Assembly: GCA_003255025.1 (NCBI GenBank) | Contig: QANY01013583.1 | Coordinates: 1,543,194-1,607,193 of the forward strand | Direction: 5' to 3' | Source of the DNA: Datisca glomerata | Taxonomy: Eukaryota > Streptophyta > Magnoliopsida > Cucurbitales > Datiscaceae | DNA length: 64,000 nucleotides | Shown: positions 24,222 through 34,974 of the stretch, one piece after another | Position numbering within the stretch: position 1 is the first letter of the stretch | Layout of the letters: every line of letters begins with the position of its first letter | Program-made: the position numbers and the translations under genes | The notes under the pieces: generated by a model | The model's input: the letters and a program-made list of their open reading frames with translations, nothing else | Databases searched by the model: none | Told to the model about the DNA's origin: nothing

Positions 24222-25358
24222 GACCTCACTCTCCTCCTTCATCTTCATGGGATGATCCCAACCAGAACCTTACAAATGGGGGAGTTTGGCCATCCGAAGC
24301 CTAATTTCATTTTGGTCCCATTTTTCTCATGGGGTGGCGACTCTGCTAGCATGCCTTTGACTCATAAGGGAGGACCATTTTAGTGCAAGAAATCGTTATG
24401 ACTTGAGCGGTGATTGGCATGCATTTCTTTCCTTTCCTGGTTAGTCAGAGGTTATAACCATCGTTTGCTTCTTCCTTCGTCGTGTAATTGTCATGACGGC
24501 AGGAAGTTCTCCTCCTGCCGGGGTGAAGGATGAATCCTTCCTCTCATCTTCGACTTCGTCGGTATAGGATGCCAAAATAGTCCTCCCTTTTATGGGAGAG
24601 AAAGAGAGTTTCTAATGCTTTGAATAGGAATGGCTTTATCGTTGTCCCAGAGACAATGTCAACTGTTGATGTCGAAAATCTTAACATTGAAGTTGTATGT
24701 AATCTCCCCTATTATAGGAGCTCATCATGAATTCAATGTCTGTAAAACACAAACAAAGAAAGCCAAAGAGCGAGGGAACCAGGGGGTGGTTGCCTCTTCT
24801 AAGGGCCTTCGATGCCTACGTCAGTATCCTAACTTTATTTTGATATAGATTCCTTAGGGAGAAAATGTCATACCTCTCTCTTCAGTAGATGATGGTATTT
24901 GTACCTGAAAAGTTTTTAGAGAAGCGAGTCGAGGAAGCCTCAAGAGAGAACTGGGGAAGCTTCCCGGCACACGATGTCGGGAAGCAAACTTTTAACATAA
25001 AGTTGATTGTTCTTGATTGGACAGAGGGGAAGCAACTTTTAACTTAAAGTGATAGGCATTGAATGTCAATGTGCTTTGCAGGTGACCTATCAGGGGCTGG
25101 TCAAACATTTTTTCATGGTGATAAGACTGGTTTGGCATTCAAGCCTATAGGGAGCTATCATCTGGGGTGTTACTTTCGACAGATAATGATGACCTTAGCA
25201 CTCGGGGATATCCGAGCTCTCTTCACGAGCTCGATCTTTACTGTCTTACATGTGCTCGGGTCTGTGCAATCCGAGCTCTTTCAAGACTAGCTAGGTGAGG
25301 TTGATTCTTGTTCTCAGAAACCTTACTTTGTTATTGACTTTCTGCTGTAGTGTGAAAT
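24222..25358. other. continuation of the 17.6-25.4 kb block, no gene recognised
   Basis: An ATG at 24492 begins a short Ser/Pro-rich peptide (MTAGSSPPAG...) that stops after about 24 codons. Further frames at 24630-24848 and 25063-25290 resemble nothing I know. This is probably degraded coding sequence of the surrounding retroelement. Confidence 0.35.
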
Positions 25359-25398
25359 GTGTTTCCTCATCATTGGTGCTCGGGAAAACACCTATAAC

Positions 25399-25940
25399 AT
25401 AGTAGTACATGCTCATTTTAGAAGTCGACTTATGATATTACATTATTTCATTTGTTATTATACTCTCCAGTATCCTCTGCTTTTGCCAAAAGGTGAGGAT
25501 GTTGGCATCAATATATAAGGAGGCTTGGTTTAAGAATCAAAATTGTAAAATATTTATTCAAGCAACAATAATCAAAATATATCAACATCCACGTCTGTTG
25601 AAGATATTATCAACAATGAACGTAAAGGTAAATTCAATAAGTTTCATCAATATATAACATATATATGCATACATGCATACATAAATACATAAGTGTGTGT
25701 GTCTATATATATATTATTTTTTTATTGCAAAATACTACTAATAAAATAAGCTATTTGATCTAATCAATAGGAGTTTGCAAAGGTCAAATGACAAAAGTAC
25801 TGTGCAGAGAATATTGTTGTTATAAGTAGCCAATTCGGCCTTCTAGTCATTCAATTCTTCTTTTGGCTGGGTGTCTTTTGCAATAATTTGTTACAAAGCT
25901 TAAGACAACAAGGCTTGACTTCTTTAGGACACAAGAATCT
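25399..25940. other. A/T-rich stretch upstream of the Helitron Rep
   Basis: There is no gene here. It contains a small run of 'atacatgcata'-type repeats (25660-25700). The 5' end of the Helitron should lie here or further left, but no clear TC-starting terminus could be assigned. Confidence 0.4.
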
Positions 25941-25946
25941 TAGATT

Positions 25947-27290
25947 AGATCTGAGTTATACCAAGGGATCGTAGATGTTGTGAATACTGGTAAAATAAGA
26001 GGAGACAAAGTTAGAAAAAGAATAGTTTTACCAGCATCTTTTGTCGGTGGGCCACGAGACATGCAAGGTCATTATGTAGATGCAACGACATTGGTTCAAT
26101 GTTTCGAAAAGCCAGACCTCTTTATAACAAAGACTTGAAATGCTGAGTGGAGTGAAATAAAGAATTAAATCAATGAAGGGCAACGGCCTCAGGATAGACA
26201 GAATCTAACTGCAAGGGTTTTTAAAGGGAACTTACAAGATTTGAAAGATCAAACATTAAAGAAAGAAATATTTAGAAAGGTTGATGCCTATGTTTATGTG
26301 ATTGAATTTCGTAAAAGAGGATTTCCACATGTTCATATGTTAATTAGTCTATAAAGCAAGTACAATATAAAGACTGTTGACCAGCACGACAAGTATGCTA
26401 GTACAAAAAATTCAAATAAAGAAATTGATCCTGCTGTTTTACGAGGTTGTTGTCAAATAAATACTACATGGACCTTGCAGACACGAGAACAAAAGTATTC
26501 CATGCACGATAAAAGAAAAATACAGATTCTGATATCCAAGACCATTTTCATCTAAAATCACGCAAGGGAAAGATGCCTCCCCAATATACAAGCGAAGCAA
26601 TGATGCAAAAAGTTAAACATAATAACATTTTTACTTTATTAATTATTGTAAAACAATATTCTAATTAGCATGTTTGCTCTGCTATATCTAATCAATTAAA
26701 TACATTTTGGTAGTTGAAAGTAAGAAATGAAATATTAGAAATATGTTTTATTTTGAAAGCTGTCAAATATTGGTACAAATATAAAAGAATTCATAATGTC
26801 ATCATGGCTTAGGATAATCAATGAAATAAAAGAATTCCAAGACGCAAGATGGTATCTGCATAAGAAGCACTAGGGAAAATATATGATTTCAGGATGAACG
26901 AAATGCCTCTTGCAGTTATAAATCTCCAGTTACACCTTCCAAATCAATAATTTATTTCTTAATGGGAGAAATAAAACTTGGAAAATTTTATCAGATAGGA
27001 CCATGTCTCAAAAACAACGTTAATAGAATTCAAAATGTGTAAAATCGATGAAAATGCACACAATGTTTTATATCAGGAATTTCCTGAACATTATATTTAG
27101 GACTAAAATTTGAAGTTATGGACAACTCCAAGTGAAGGAGAAAGGTATTAGTTAAGATTACTATTCAATCATGTCAAAGGACCTACGTCTTTTAAGGATT
27201 TTCTAATTGTTAATGGATTACACTGTACAACATTTAAAGAGGCAGCACAAAAAAGAGGGCTTCTTGATTCCTATAAAAGTATCATCAAAT
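25947..27290 (+). pseudogene. Helitron Rep/helicase protein, Rep (HUH) part
   Basis: The frame from 25947 reads RSELYQGIVDVVN, 'RKRIVLPASFVGGPRDMQ', 'YVDATTLVQCFEKPDLFITKT', 'GQRPQDRQNLTARVFKG' and 'YVIEFRKRGFPHVHMLI'. The last block holds the H-x-H of the HUH endonuclease that nicks and joins DNA strands in rolling-circle transposition. Stops interrupt at three places before 26350. The catalytic Tyr region lies in the decayed stretch 26400-26800. At about 26815-26950 'EFQDARWYLHKKH' and 'MNEMPLAVINLQLHLPNQ' mark the linker before the helicase. Intact family members run about 1300-1500 residues. Confidence 0.8.
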
Positions 27291-27292
27291 GT

Positions 27293-28593
27293 ATGGATGA
27301 AGCAATAGAGTTCAAATTGGCATATGCATTTCGAAGACTTTCTGCAACTTTATTGACCCATTGTGAGTTAACAGATGTAATAAAATTAAGGGATCTTTAT
27401 TTTAAAATAATGTCAAATGACTACAGAAAAACTAATGTTGGTTCTTTAGATTTTCAAATGAAATGCACTCAACAAGACATACAATCATTCCTTGAATCCA
27501 TGGGAAAATATATTCTTTCGTATGACTTGCCAAAGGTTAAAGATTCATCATACAAAAACAAGCTAATGAAAGCAACGAAAATATTACGAGGAATAAATCG
27601 AGGTACTTGATGAAGGCATTGATGCATCTTCAATTTTGAATCCAGCTAAAAAAATGCGTTTAATGTTATACTTGAAAGAGTTGACTCTAGAAAAAGTGGC
27701 ATCTTTTTTTAGATGGAGCATGTGGAACTGAAAAGACATTTTTATTCACATGGCTTGCTAATATAAGATCAAAAGGAATGATAGCACTTGCAACTGCAAC
27801 TTCTAGCATGGCCGCTTCGATTCTGCTAGGAGGCAAAACTACACATTCAAGATTTAGTGTTCATTGCAAGCAAATGATCAACAATGTGTAACGTATCCAA
27901 AGAAAAGTAGCAAAGCATAATTGCTGAGACAAGCTACGCTTATTATTTGGGATGAAGCACCAACGGTAAAAAGATTTACCATTGAAACAATTGATAGAAC
28001 TTTAAGAGAAATATTGGATGATTTTGAACTATTTGGTGGAAAGGTATTTGTTTTTAGAGGAGATTTCAGACAAGTGTTACCAGTTGTTCCATGAGAAACA
28101 AGAGAACAAATTGTTAATATGAGCTTGGCTAAACCATACATTTGGGACAAGAGGGAAAAACTACACATGTCAAAGAATATGAAAGCAAAAAATGATCAGC
28201 AATTTATGAAATATCTACTAAAGTTAGTAATGGAGAAGAGCCAACCACAAATGAAGACTTCATTTGCTTACCAAAAGACATTATGATCATAAATGATGGT
28301 GATAAATCTTCAGAGATAAGATTAACCAATCAATCCCAATCTTAGAAAAAAAGCATCTTCCGTTGAATATATTACACAATGTGCAATTCTATCAATAAAA
28401 AATGAGTCTGTTGGCCACCTCAACGGCATATTAATAGACATGTTTCCTGGATAAAGTCAAGAGTTCCTAAGCATTGATGAACTGATGGTTTATATAAATA
28501 ATTACTATCAGGAAGAATTCATCAATTCTCTATTACCAAATGGTGTGCCTCCTAATATGTTGAAAGTAAAGAAAAAATTCACAATTATCCTCT
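27293..28593 (+). pseudogene. Helitron Pif1-like helicase, N-terminal part
   Basis: 27293-27610 is open and carries 'AIEFKLAYAFRRLSATLLTHCE', typical of the region just before the helicase in plant Helitrons. Further on, in several frames, come a decayed Walker A ('DGACGTEKTFLFTWLA', ~27713-27760), 'GKTTHSRF' (~27834), Walker B 'IIWDEAPTVKRF' (~27948), and 'FRGDFRQVLPVVP' (~28054), followed by a TGA. The reading frame runs up to the CACTA insertion at 28594 ('KVKKKFTIIL'). It would unwind DNA during rolling-circle transposition if intact; stops and frameshifts show it is dead. Confidence 0.85.
28591..28593. repeat. CACTA target-site duplication, left (TCT)
   Basis: TCT directly precedes CACTACTAC. 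The matching TCT lies at 32358-32360. A 3-bp duplication is the rule for CACTA elements. Confidence 0.85.
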
Positions 28594-28891
28594 CACTACT
28601 ACAAAGATATTATGACAGTTTTGTTAAACTTGTCATAGAATAAAGGTGATGGAATAGGTAATTCTATTTTTTGAGTTGACATGATCGTTTTTACTTAAAC
28701 TGACATAAAATGTTTACCTTTAATGACAATTATTTTGTTAGCTATCATTAAAAGTTTTTACTTTTTTAAGAAGAAACATATAATAGTAGCTGTCATGGTT
28801 AAAAATTTTATTTTAATTACAAAATTTTCATCTATATAATTCCAATTTCTCATAACCCTAACATTATCTTCATCTTTAAAACCTAAGTCTC

Positions 28892-28894
<3 letters not shown>

Positions 28895-28951
<57 letters not shown>

Positions 28952-28952
28952 G
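28895..28952 (+). repeat. compound microsatellite (TC)n(AC)n
   Basis: About 20 TC dinucleotides pass straight into about 8 CA dinucleotides and then 'gagag'. It lies just ahead of a G/C-richer segment (28953-29110) that looks like a gene leader but has no recognisable frame. Confidence 0.9.
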
Positions 28953-29660
28953 AGAGCCCTAGCTCGCGCCACCAAAGAAGTCGAGCTTGCCACTAGACTT
29001 ATCAAAGCTCGCCATAGAATCATCAGCTCTCCATGCGATTTTAGTGGTGATTATGACTTGTTGATTCTCCCCCTAAGAGCTCAGCTCAAGGCTTGGGGTG
29101 GATTCTGCCTCATTCCTTAGAGCTGAGGAGTCGACTTTGGAACATGACATTTTTGTTTAGTTTTTGTAGCTGAGGGTTCGAGATTCTCGCCACTTTCTTC
29201 TCTTTCGTAGCTGAGGGTTTGAGATTCTCGCCACTCGCTTCTCTTTCATTTGCTCACTGTAATATTGTTTATTTCTACGTCCTGTATTCAATTTTAGTTC
29301 TTTCTAAATGGATATAGCAGACCGACCGAATGCCCTGATATATTTAGATCATTTGCCTTTCCCCCACTTTCTGATGGAACCCATGGTTACATTGGTTCTT
29401 AGATCTACAGACTTGCATCAATAAGAGATGGAATTCATTGTCTGGATCTTGTGTGTGTTTGTGTATACGTGCTTGCCCATGCGTATGCATGTGTGGTTAG
29501 CTTGAATCACGACTACATGCTACATGTATTTAAAAGCCATTTGCTTTTAAAGCTTTATTTTATCTTTGTTGATTTTTATATGTGATTTTAGTTATCTGAT
29601 AAATGTCTTTAGAATATTTGTTGAGGTTATGTTTCTATATTTTCCATTATGTATGGAACT

Positions 29661-30277
29661 ATTGTTAGAGTTGAGTGGTAATACAACTACAGCCCTGTAC
29701 CCCACTGACGCCCACACCATAAGCAGATCATTTCCTCACACATATGGTCATCCATTGGCTCACTTTCTCAAGACAACTGCAACAGTTCCAAATGCTCATA
29801 TCATCACTGAGCACCCATCCGTTCGGTGTGCATTCTTACGATTGTTAGCGAGCCTTTAAATGTGCTCTAGTATCCGATTCCATCTTGTTGCTAAATTTCT
29901 AAATGGCTAAATCTTGAGGCTGATTCCAATGAAGTTTGAGTAATATTTTTTAGATATATATATACATATATAGATCCTTGTTATAGCTTTTTCCAGTAAA
30001 TTTAATAGTGTCATACTTGAATACATACTAAAATATGTACTTGCATGGTTTTCCTGTCTCTTCCTGAATGCATACCTAAATACATACTATATTTATCATT
30101 ATATAATAATGACTTGAGTATGAAAAATGTGAATTAAATAAGATTTTTAGTTTTCCATTTTCTATCTAGGTATAGTCTTCTGTGGCAGACAATCTCCTGG
30201 AAGACATAACATCATATGGAGACTTCTTAGTGCTCTCAAAACTCACAACCCAAAAAGTACTTTACTTGGATTTCTGG
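29661..30277 (+). pseudogene. captured fragment of PFP alpha-subunit gene (two exons)
   Basis: Exon A (about 29661-29830) encodes '[20 protein letters not shown]' followed by '[13 protein letters not shown]'. Exon B (30170-30277) encodes '[17 protein letters not shown]' then '[15 protein letters not shown]', with AG before it and GTAAGC after it. These are consecutive conserved segments near the N-terminus of the regulatory alpha subunit of pyrophosphate-dependent phosphofructokinase, a cytosolic glycolytic enzyme. The donor after exon A is damaged, and a one-base shift lies near 29673. Only about 100 of about 615 residues are present, so no enzyme can be made. Confidence 0.85.
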
Positions 30278-30645
30278 GTAAGCTCCATTTCTTCACTTTA
30301 GCCTTCAATTTCTAGTTTAGTTACTTATAGCATTGAAAATGGCTATATCAAATTTCGTCATCTTCATTTTATCTTTACTTCTTTTTTATTCATTACATTT
30401 GATTTAGTAGGGGTGAAAGCTGTTTATGGAAATTTATTTTTCTCTATCATGTCACTAGACGATGAAGTAGGATATTTCTCATAAACTTGATTTAGTAAGG
30501 GTGAAAGATGTTTATGTAATAGAGTATGCTATATTATACAACTACTAATTTTTTTGTTATATTATAGAACTACTGTGAGATTCAGGATTATATAATTTAA
30601 GTTCTCCTTTATGTTGGTAATTATTTTGTTTTCCTTATTTAATAT

Positions 30646-31935
30646 GATTCGTGCAATACACATAGGTATAAAAAATTTATACCTCCTCAAATTTCAGTTC
30701 TTCCCATAGCCAAAGTTTTCACTATGTGCTTTTTGGGTTTTCTAATGGCATCCAAGTACGTTAACATTTTATCCGCTAGCGGAAGAAAACTTTTGAATGG
30801 GGTAAGCCTCCATTTCTAACCCCCTCTTTCATATCACATTCTTATGGTTGGTTCAACTTTCCTTATTTAAATCTCTAATATTCGTCCATCGTTATCCTGC
30901 CCTGTGACCGAGTCATTATGTTATATCAAAATGTAAATGAAATATTGTGATGGGTCCTACTATAAGAAACCTCTATTAAGGTTTCTATAAACATATAAAC
31001 TTTTTGACAAGAAGGTGAGGGATGGTTATGGACTGAATTCAGATTCCATGTGTTTCAGTTGGTTTTTTCACTCTTGCTCCCATGTCTGATCTTCTCTCAA
31101 CTTGGACAAGCTATCATCTTACAGAAAATGATCCCGTGGTGAGTTTTATTATTTATTTATATTTTGTTATCTTGTATTTACCAAAGCAGTAAAAACATTA
31201 TGATGGAGATCCAATGTCAATTTGCCCCTTTGCAAGTGCTTTATACCCATGAATGTAGTCCTGGCTTCCATAACAGGTTCACTGATTGGACTAGTTGCAA
31301 CTATCATTCGTCCATCATAACCCTTCTTTAAGTTCACAATTGTACAAATTGGAATTGGTAATATACTTCATCCACAGTTGTCTCATGTTCAATTATAATT
31401 TTTCTAGGAAAGTTTCATCATGGTTCATATTGATATTCCTCAACTTTGTATGTGAAATTCATTCAAGTTCTTAAACAAGGGTGAATAACCTAAAAGTATT
31501 GTAGTGTTTGTGAAACATACTACAACAGGATATGAACTTTAAGTTTTGTTTTCTTGTCAAAGTTCTACGTTGTTGGTATATTGCTACTTCTCGATTTGTC
31601 TTAAACTATTGTGGATTTGTTGTTGAACACAGGAACATTGACAATGTGCCTCTAGTTCTCATTGCTGCTTTATGTAGAGACGCATCCAACCCTTTTGGTG
31701 ATACAGATACATGTAGCGCAAATGGAACTACATATATTTCATTTGGTTAGTAGTTGTCAGATAACTTAATATTGTCTTTTGATTTGCAAAATTATATTGT
31801 GAAGCACATTTTCAACTACTCATGCATTACCTAATGGATTTTCAGAAGCTTCACCGAGTATTACCTAATGTAGTTTGTTGTTATCTTAAGGCTATGCTTC
31901 GTGCAATATACATAGGTATAAAAAATTCGGCCTCC
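30646..31935 (+). repeat. 46-bp direct repeats bracketing the captured PILS piece
   Basis: 'ttcgtgcaata.acatagg' then 'tataaaaaatt....cctcctcaaa' occurs at about 30646-30692 and again at 31889-31935. The PILS exons lie exactly between them, 1243 bp apart. Confidence 0.75.
30697..31748 (+). pseudogene. captured fragment of a PILS (PIN-LIKES) auxin transport gene, four exons
   Basis: Exon 1, 30697-30801: 'LPIAKVFTMCFLGFLMASKY', then 'VNILSASGRKLLNG', with GTAAGC after it. Exon 2, 31059-31138: 'LVFSLLLPCLIFSQLGQA', with donor GTGAGT. Exon 3, 31236-31357: 'FIPMNVVLASITGSLIGLV', then 'PFFKFTIVQIGIG'; it has one stop and a mutated acceptor (AA for AG). Exon 4, 31633-31748: 'NIDNVPLVLIAALCRDASNP', then 'NGTTYISFG'. 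Order and content match the first four to five transmembrane helices of PILS proteins (closest in my judgement to the PILS6 type), which sit in the ER membrane and affect intracellular auxin. Start codon, central loop and C-terminal helices are missing. Confidence 0.85.
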
Positions 31936-32360
31936 TCAAAACTCACAAGTTTTTTTATGTTTACGTGTATGTTTCTCTGAGTACACAGCTTAAGTATTGC
32001 AGAACTTATTAACAATAACTATATTTGATATTTGATTATCACATTAGAGAAAAACTGCCATGGGAAGGTAGGTTTTTGCCTTTCCAAGACAGTTTTTTTA
32101 AATGATCCTTTAATGACGAGAATTCCCTATCATTATAGGTATTTTTGTGGCATCTATAATGACGGGCAATTCCCGTTATTAAATGTATTTTTGTGGCACC
32201 TATAATAACAGGCATTCCCCATCATTAAAGGTATTTTTATGGTACCTTTTGATGACGGTTTTTGGTAAAATAAGTTTAGATGACAGTCGCATCCTCATCA
32301 CCAAAGGGTTTTAATGACGGGTTTTCACCATCATCTAAGGCCCATTTGGTAGCAGTGTCT

Positions 32361-32751
32361 TACGTAAGTTAGACCCCTTCAATGGTCTATGTAATAGTAC
32401 AAGAATGGTTTGTCATGATTTTAGAAGACATATCATTGATGTAAAGATCACCACTGGTCCGCATGCAGGAACATATGTCTTCATTCCATGTATCCCATTA
32501 AGCCCAACGAATGACAAAGGATATCTATTCAAATTCAAAAGAAAATAATTCCCAGTGTGTCATTACCTTGCAATGACTATTAATAAGGCACAAGGACAAA
32601 CAGTCTCTCATGGTAGGATATATCTTCCTGAACATGTTTTTTCTCGCGGACAATTGTATATTGCATTTTCTAGATGTATATCATCCGCAACAACAAAGAT
32701 ATTAGTTATGCAAAATAATGATTGGAAGACAGATTATGTACTAAGAATATA
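32361..32751 (+). pseudogene. Helitron Pif1-like helicase, C-terminal part
   Basis: The frame after the CACTA reads 'LDPFNGLCNSTRMVCHDFRR', then 'GTYVFIPCIPLSPTNDKGY' and, after a TAA at about 32548, 'AMTINKAQGQTVSHGRIYLP' with 'LYIAFSRCISS'. The last parts are the conserved C-terminal helicase motifs (S/N-KAQGQT and the L-Y-A-SR motif) of Pif1/Helitron helicases. It ends at TAG 32750-32752. With the upstream part it made one protein before the CACTA inserted. Confidence 0.85.
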
Positions 32752-33665
32752 GTGTACAAGGAAATACTCATAAAACATATAATATATCCAACTGAAGCTT
32801 TCGTTATTAATATCTCTTATAATTTATTTAATTTCTTTTTTTCACTTCATAGAATAACAAGTGCTACAAACGATTTTTAAAAAGTTTTTAATATAAATGA
32901 TAAAATATATGAATATATAATTACAAAGCCTGTAAAACGTATGTTCAATTTTTTAGTAATAACTAAAAGAAAATAAGGCTATTCCAGTAGTTTTGTTGCG
33001 ACGCCGCAACAAAAAAAACATTACTTTTTTGTCAAAATAAATAAAACATTATTGATTTCAGTGGTTTTACAAAATCACCGAAATAAAAAACAATATTGTT
33101 TCGGTTTTGTGTAAACCGTCGTAGAGTATAATGTACAGTTCGTATAAATCATCGCAATAGCTACTCCGGTACGGCAGTTCTGCTATCATTTTTTACAAAA
33201 TGCACGGATTATAAATTTGGCTAAAGGTCAATAGGTGCAGATACATTAACATAAATCATGATTTAATTTAAAGATTATGAAGTAAAACATTCAATGTTGC
33301 TCCATATTATAGGAAATTCGATAATTATTTTCTTTACGTACATTGTCTAATAATTGCTTGTTATGGTCCGACTGTTTATCATAAATAATTAATTTCTAAA
33401 CGTAAACAAGATTATTTTTTGAAAAATGGCATTCCACATTGATGAACTACAGATTCAAATTCAACCCCAGTATGTAGTGTGACATCATCTGTTTACTTAT
33501 CATTTATATGGAAAATTATATTCTTTCTTTAAAAAGAAGGAAAATTCTACAATGCCGGAAATAAATTTCAAGCATTGATGTTGGGCCATTGTACCTCTTG
33601 GATTACTTTTGGAGCAATCCAGCCACACAAGGCTCAGCCGATCACAAATCAAAATATTACAATTT
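32752..33665. other. A/T-rich stretch; one perfect short inverted repeat
   Basis: No gene. At 32991-33014 'ttttgttgcg' and 'cgcaacaaaa' form a perfect 10-bp stem with a 4-base loop. Several 'cggttttgtgtaaacc'-like near-palindromes follow to 33180. These look like the subterminal part of a small DNA transposon, but I could not pair its ends. Confidence 0.4.
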
Positions 33666-34240
33666 TTTTTGGGTTCACAAAATATTTACAGGGATTCACC
33701 AAATGTGTACTGGGGTTCACCAAATACATACAGATTAATAATTCTTGACGGAGTTCACCAAATATGTACTGGGATTCACCAAATACGTACAAAGTTGGTG
33801 AACCCCTCCAAGAATTATTAATTTGTACGTATTTCGTGAACCCCAGAACATATTTGGTCAACCCCTCCTAGAATTATCAATTTGTACGTATTTGGTGAAC
33901 TCTACTACATATTTGGTGAACTCCAATATTTTTTGTAAACTCCTCCAAGAATTATTAATTTAGTACGTATTTGGTGAACCACACTACATATTTGGTGAAT
34001 CTCAGTACATATTTGATGAACTATTAATGTAGTGGGATTTACCAAATACGTACAAATTAATAATTCTTTGAGGGGTTCACAAATATGTTTAGGTGTTCAC
34101 CAAATATGTACTGGAGTTCACCAAATATGTTTAGGTGTTCACCAAATACGTACTGGAGTTCATCAAATATGTACTAGGGTTCATCAAATACATACCGGAG
34201 TTCATTAAATATGTACTGAGTTTCACCAAATACGTATAAA
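33666..34240. repeat. ~22-bp minisatellite with alternating orientation blocks
   Basis: The unit is roughly 'gttcaccaaatatgtactgg'. It runs forward at 33671-33790, reversed at about 33792-34025 ('ggtgaaccccag.acatattt') and forward again at 34029-34240. A longer spacer ('attaataattcttggaggg' and its reverse) recurs four times. Open frames on both strands (33609-33861) are by-products of the repeat. Confidence 0.85.
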
Positions 34241-34974
34241 ATTGACTTGTTTAACTGGTGATCGCCTATGAGGCCCATAGCACCATTTATTTGGCCCTAA
34301 TCACCATTTTTTATCCCTAATCGTCATCTTCACTAACTACCTAAAATTTGTATCTTTTTTAAATAATTACCGTACACCGGACAAATCATCATTAAAAATA
34401 GAAAAATATCATTCTTTAACTGCAAATATATACCATATTCACTTATTAAGTAAAATTAGATTGTATTAAGTAAGAAGTCCTGAAGCCATTGAACACTTAT
34501 TCATAAGCTCGATAAAAGTTGTCATTGATAATGTTGTTGTGCTTTTGTAAGTATCAAGCGAGACAAGTTTTCATGATGAATACTTATAGGTGGTGATGTT
34601 ATGATGGTCAGTAAATCATATTTATTGGTTTGACGAACACATATAACCGCAATGTTGGGCTCTATCGTTAAATCGAACTTATCCGCTGAAAGTTTGAAAT
34701 TAAATATTGAAATATGAAATTTAACCTCTTTTTTATAATTACGATCCTAGAAATTTTGAAAAATAACTTCATTTACATTTATTATTTATAACCCTATAAT
34801 ATATCTTTTTTAAATCTAACCTTATTTTGGCGTTAGGAGCCCAAACGCCACTGAGAGAATGACGTTTAGGTGCCCAAACATCACCTCTTGGCTTTAAATG
34901 TTGTCACTACTTGGCGAGTCACCATGTAGTTATAGCGTTTTGGTCCCCATTATGGCGTTTGGACCTTTAGGTCC
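34241..34974. other. intergenic, nothing recognised
   Basis: No gene. The words 'tggcgttaggagcccaaac', 'gacgtttaggtgcccaaac' and 'tggcgtttggacctttagg' (34833-34970) are imperfect copies of one another, leading into the next array. Confidence 0.4.

Larger units (their letters stand above)
17592..25398 (+). mobile_element. probable LTR-retrotransposon-derived block (boundaries uncertain)
   Basis: The composition changes to more G/C-rich, with a TATA-like 'ctataaatatg' at 18059 and a termination-like 'cactttattaatgagaatg' near 18680. Downstream are a minisatellite, a 654-bp duplication and a nested copia derivative. The ends share a ~36-bp phrase ('atcatcggtgctcg.gaaaacacctat') at 17606-17631 and 25371-25397. 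No gag/pol protein could be read, so this may be a non-coding (LARD-like) element or a patchwork. The boundaries are a guess from the shared phrase. Confidence 0.35.
28594..32357. mobile_element. non-autonomous CACTA element carrying exons of two host genes
   Basis: It begins CACTACTACAAA and ends, on the other strand, CACTGCTACCAAA; it is flanked by TCT on both sides. Subterminal regions are rich in short 'tgaca'/'tgacgg' motifs (28614-28800 and 32110-32340), as in En/Spm elements. It encodes no TnpA/TnpD-like transposase. The interior carries exon-intron pieces of a PFP alpha-subunit gene (29661-30277) and of a PIN-LIKES (PILS) gene (30697-31748). Because the introns are present, the host sequence was taken up from DNA, not from mRNA. 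It lies inside the Helitron helicase. Confidence 0.9.
25947..32751 (+). mobile_element. Helitron remnant, split by a CACTA element
   Basis: Coding blocks in transposon order are Rep (HUH nuclease, 25947-26400), linker (26800-27290), Pif1-type helicase first part (27290-28593) and helicase last part (32361-32751). They are interrupted at 28594-32357 by a CACTA element. The frame across the insertion site becomes continuous when the CACTA and one copy of its TCT duplication are left out, so the Helitron was there first. The Helitron ends (5' TC, 3' hairpin plus CTRR) could not be located. Confidence 0.8.

Noticed and set aside
29566..29859. A small independent gene of 97 codons
   Set aside because: Its C-terminal two thirds are a PFP-alpha exon and the N-terminal third is intronic, hydrophobic by chance; it is a captured fragment.
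32991..33014. Perfect 10-bp hairpin as the 3' end of the Helitron
   Set aside because: Helitrons need a CTRR end about ten bases after the hairpin; here the hairpin is followed by 'aaaacattac' and no CTRR, and it sits about 240 bp past the helicase stop without support from a second copy.
33609..33861. Two 70-codon open frames on opposite strands
   Set aside because: Both are translations of the 22-bp minisatellite.
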